Positions 62,098 to 64,000 of a DNA stretch of 64,000 nt are shown here, one piece after another. This stretch comes from Bradyrhizobium sp. CCGB12 (GTDB lineage Bacteria > Pseudomonadota > Alphaproteobacteria > Rhizobiales > Xanthobacteraceae), in NCBI RefSeq assembly GCF_024199845.1, contig NZ_JANADO010000001.1, positions 1,674,001 to 1,738,000 of the forward strand, given 5' to 3'. Made by a program: the position numbers and the translations under genes. Within the stretch, counting starts at the first letter, position 1; each line of letters starts with the position of its first letter. Below the pieces are notes generated by a model. The model did no database searches, had not been told where the DNA came from, and worked only from the letters and a program-made list of their open reading frames with translations.

Positions 62098-64000
62098 GTG
62101 TCTTTTCCGGCCCTGACCCCGCCGCTCGCCCGCGCTTTGGCCGAGCGGAACTATGATTCCCTGACCCCCGTCCAGCTCGCCGTGCTTGCGCACGAAGCCA
62201 CAGGCCGTGACCTTCTGGTGTCGGCCCAGACCGGCTCCGGCAAGACTGTCGCTTACGGATTGGCCATCGCGAAAAATCTTCTCGGTGAGGCCGAGCGGTT
62301 CGAGCAGGCCGGTGCACCGCTCGCCTTGATCGTGGCGCCGACGCGCGAACTGGCCTTGCAGGTTCAGCGCGAGCTCGCCTGGCTCTATGGGCATGCCGGC
62401 GGGCGCGTCGTCTCCTGCGTCGGCGGCATGGATCCGCGGCGCGAGCAGCGCGAGCTTGCGGCCGGCGCTCACATCGTCGTCGGTACGCCCGGACGGCTGT
62501 GCGATCATTTGCGCCGCGGCCGTCTCGACATCTCGGAACTGAAGGCGGTCGTTCTCGACGAGGCCGACGAGATGCTCAATCTCGGTTTTCGCGAGGACAT
62601 GGAGTTCATCCTCGAGACCACGCCGGAGACGCGGCGCACCCTGCTGTTTTCGGCGACGTTCCCGCGCGGCATCGTCGCGCTGGCGAGGCAATATCAGCGC
62701 GACGCGTTCCGGATCGAGGTCGCCGGTGACGAAGGCGGCCACGCCGATATCGAGTACCGTGCGATCCGGATCGCGCCCGCCGACGTCGAGCATGCGGTCG
62801 TCAACGTGTTGCGCTTCCACGAGGCGCCGAGCGCACTGGTATTTTGCAGCACGCGCGATGCCGTCAGGCACTTGCAGGCAGCGCTGCTCGAGCGCGGCTT
62901 TTCCGTGGTTGCCCTGTCGGGCGAACTGACGCAGAACGAGCGCACCATGGCGCTGCAGTCGCTCCGGGACGGCCGCTCCCGCGTTTGCGTCGCGACCGAC
63001 GTCGCCGCCCGCGGCATCGACCTGCCGAGCCTCGACCTCGTCATCCATGCCGATTTGCCCAATGACGCCGAGGTCATGCAGCACCGCTCGGGCCGCACCG
63101 GCCGCGCGGGACGCAAGGGCACAAGCGTCCTCCTGGTGCCGCCGGCACGACGGCGCCGCGCCGAGTTGCTGCTCAATCTCTCCGGGATCGATGCGGTCTG
63201 GGGGACGGCGCCTCAGGCGGATGAAATCCGCAAGCTCGATCACGCGCGCATGAAGGACGTCTTGTTCACCGAGGAGACGACCGCCGACGACCTCGTGCTG
63301 GCGCAGGCGCTCTTGGCCGAACGTTCGCCCGAGGATATCGCCGCGGCGCTCGCGCGTCTTTATCGGGCGCGGCTGCCGTCGCCCGAGGACATCATCGATC
63401 CTGGCGAGCGCAGCGGCGGGCCGCGCGACGATCGCGGACGCGACAGGTTTGAAGGCGGCGAGGATCGTCCCGCCAAGCCTCGTTCAAAGTCCGGAAAAGC
63501 GTCGTCGAAGCACGGCATGGCGGAGGCCAGCGTCTGGTTTCGCGCCGCCATCGGACGGCGCAAGAATGCGGAGGCGCGCTGGCTGCTGCCGATGATCTGC
63601 CGCCGCGGTGGCATCGACAAGCGCGACATCGGCGCCATCAAGATCATGGACACCACCACGGAGTTCGAGATCTCCGAGCGCGTCGCCGAATCCTTCGCGG
63701 CGAAGATCAAGCGTCCGGACAAGGAAGACAGCATCCGCATCGAGCCGATGGCGGATGCGCCGCAACGCCAGGTTCCGTCGGAGGAGCGGTCACATGCGCC
63801 CCGGCGCGGGAGCGGTGACGGCGATCATCGCGCACGCCGCGACGATCGCCCGCGCGAGGCACGTGAATTCAAACCACGCGGCAAAGCACTTGGCGAGCGC
63901 GGACCGAAATTTGACGACGCTCCGTCTTTCGGAAAGAAAAAGAAGCATCGGAACAAGCCGGGTCACGCAGAGCCTTCGGTCACGCCGTGGCCTGTGAAGG
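62098..64000 (+). CDS. DEAD-box RNA helicase, 3' end cut by window edge
   Basis: At least 634 residues. The helicase core is complete: Q motif LTPVQLAV, AQTGSGKT, PTRELAL, GTPGRL, VLDEADEML, SATFPRG, then RGIDLPSLDLVIHAD and HRSGRTGR. A C-terminal DbpA-like RNA-binding domain begins around GGIDKRDIGAIKIMDTT, followed by a long basic, Arg/Gly/Lys-rich tail. DEAD proteins of this type (CsdA/DbpA) act in ribosome assembly and cold-shock RNA unwinding. GTG 62098 is the start; the frame runs past the window end and no stop is seen. Confidence 0.94.
   Translation, partial: MSFPALTPPLARALAERNYDSLTPVQLAVLAHEATGRDLLVSAQTGSGKTVAYGLAIAKNLLGEAERFEQAGAPLALIVAPTRELALQVQRELAWLYGHAGGRVVSCVGGMDPRREQRELAAGAHIVVGTPGRLCDHLRRGRLDISELKAVVLDEADEMLNLGFREDMEFILETTPETRRTLLFSATFPRGIVALARQYQRDAFRIEVAGDEGGHADIEYRAIRIAPADVEHAVVNVLRFHEAPSALVFCSTRDAVRHLQAALLERGFSVVALSGELTQNERTMALQSLRDGRSRVCVATDVAARGIDLPSLDLVIHADLPNDAEVMQHRSGRTGRAGRKGTSVLLVPPARRRRAELLLNLSGIDAVWGTAPQADEIRKLDHARMKDVLFTEETTADDLVLAQALLAERSPEDIAAALARLYRARLPSPEDIIDPGERSGGPRDDRGRDRFEGGEDRPAKPRSKSGKASSKHGMAEASVWFRAAIGRRKNAEARWLLPMICRRGGIDKRDIGAIKIMDTTTEFEISERVAESFAAKIKRPDKEDSIRIEPMADAPQRQVPSEERSHAPRRGSGDGDHRARRDDRPREAREFKPRGKALGERGPKFDDAPSFGKKKKHRNKPGHAEPSVTPWPVK

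Noticed and set aside
62077-63243. Minus-strand frame opposite the DEAD-box helicase
   Set aside because: Antisense to a helicase core with all motifs.

Overview
The window is high-GC chromosomal DNA from an alphaproteobacterium, most likely Bradyrhizobium or a close relative. The evidence is the gene families (a DUF3126 protein, a zf-CHCC zinc-finger protein, an AapJQMP-type amino-acid transporter), very long antisense open frames caused by GC-rich third positions, and several kinds of short palindromic intergenic repeats of the sort common in these genomes. I see no prophage, CRISPR array, transposase or replication origin. The only RNA gene I can support is tRNA-Leu(UAA).

Layout. 1-8.7 kb: a peptide or amino-acid scavenging locus with an M81/MlrC-type peptidase, a dipeptide/oligopeptide ABC transporter (fused DppD-DppF ATPase, two permeases), an M20 peptidase and a divergent family-5 binding protein. 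A different palindromic repeat sits in each of three gaps of this locus. 8.8-16.4 kb: integral-membrane GT-C-type glycosyltransferases (one GT39-like, two tandem GT87-like paralogues, one unclassified) plus a Bcr/CflA-type exporter. 16.6-27.8 kb: mixed housekeeping and accessory genes (tRNA-Leu, lipoprotein, two FAD monooxygenases, cysE, alpha/beta hydrolase, DUF3126, LysR regulator). 28.0-33.6 kb: an operon for polar amino-acid uptake (binding protein, two permeases, ATPase) ending in a PLP enzyme that looks like serine hydroxymethyltransferase but lacks key active-site residues; a LysR gene is divergent from it.

33.8-37.5 kb: small membrane, secreted and stress-type proteins, a gamma-carbonic anhydrase and an RMF/CrpP-like mini-protein. 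37.7-43.6 kb: a polyamine-type ABC transporter with an Asp/Glu (hydantoin) racemase-family gene, facing a GntR/FCD regulator across a shared promoter region with a clear inverted repeat. 43.6-44.6 kb: decayed DNA, with a Rieske/FAD oxidoreductase remnant and a duplicated 3' end of the GntR gene. 45.0-50.0 kb: a closely spaced run of glutaminase, MFS exporter, Tat-type small protein, HdeD-family membrane protein and exported amidohydrolase, consistent with acid or envelope stress. 50.4-52.2 kb: a CYTH-CHAD polyphosphate-type protein preceded by a perfect Pho-box-like sequence. 52.3-64 kb: LapG-like transglutaminase-fold protease, two-domain PilZ protein, two MFS transporters (one with a 3' frameshift), methyltransferase, frameshifted GNAT gene, zinc alcohol dehydrogenase, DUF5680, VOC, cupin and YkgJ-type proteins, and a DEAD-box RNA helicase running off the right edge.

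The observations I rate highest are the SHMT-like enzyme with a remodelled active site, the Pho-box/CYTH-CHAD pairing, the gene remnants at 43.9-44.4 kb, and a palindromic GTTCCGGAAC that could serve two divergent extracytoplasmic-sigma-type promoters at 35.96 kb. All functional calls are made by eye from sequence; none has been checked against a database.
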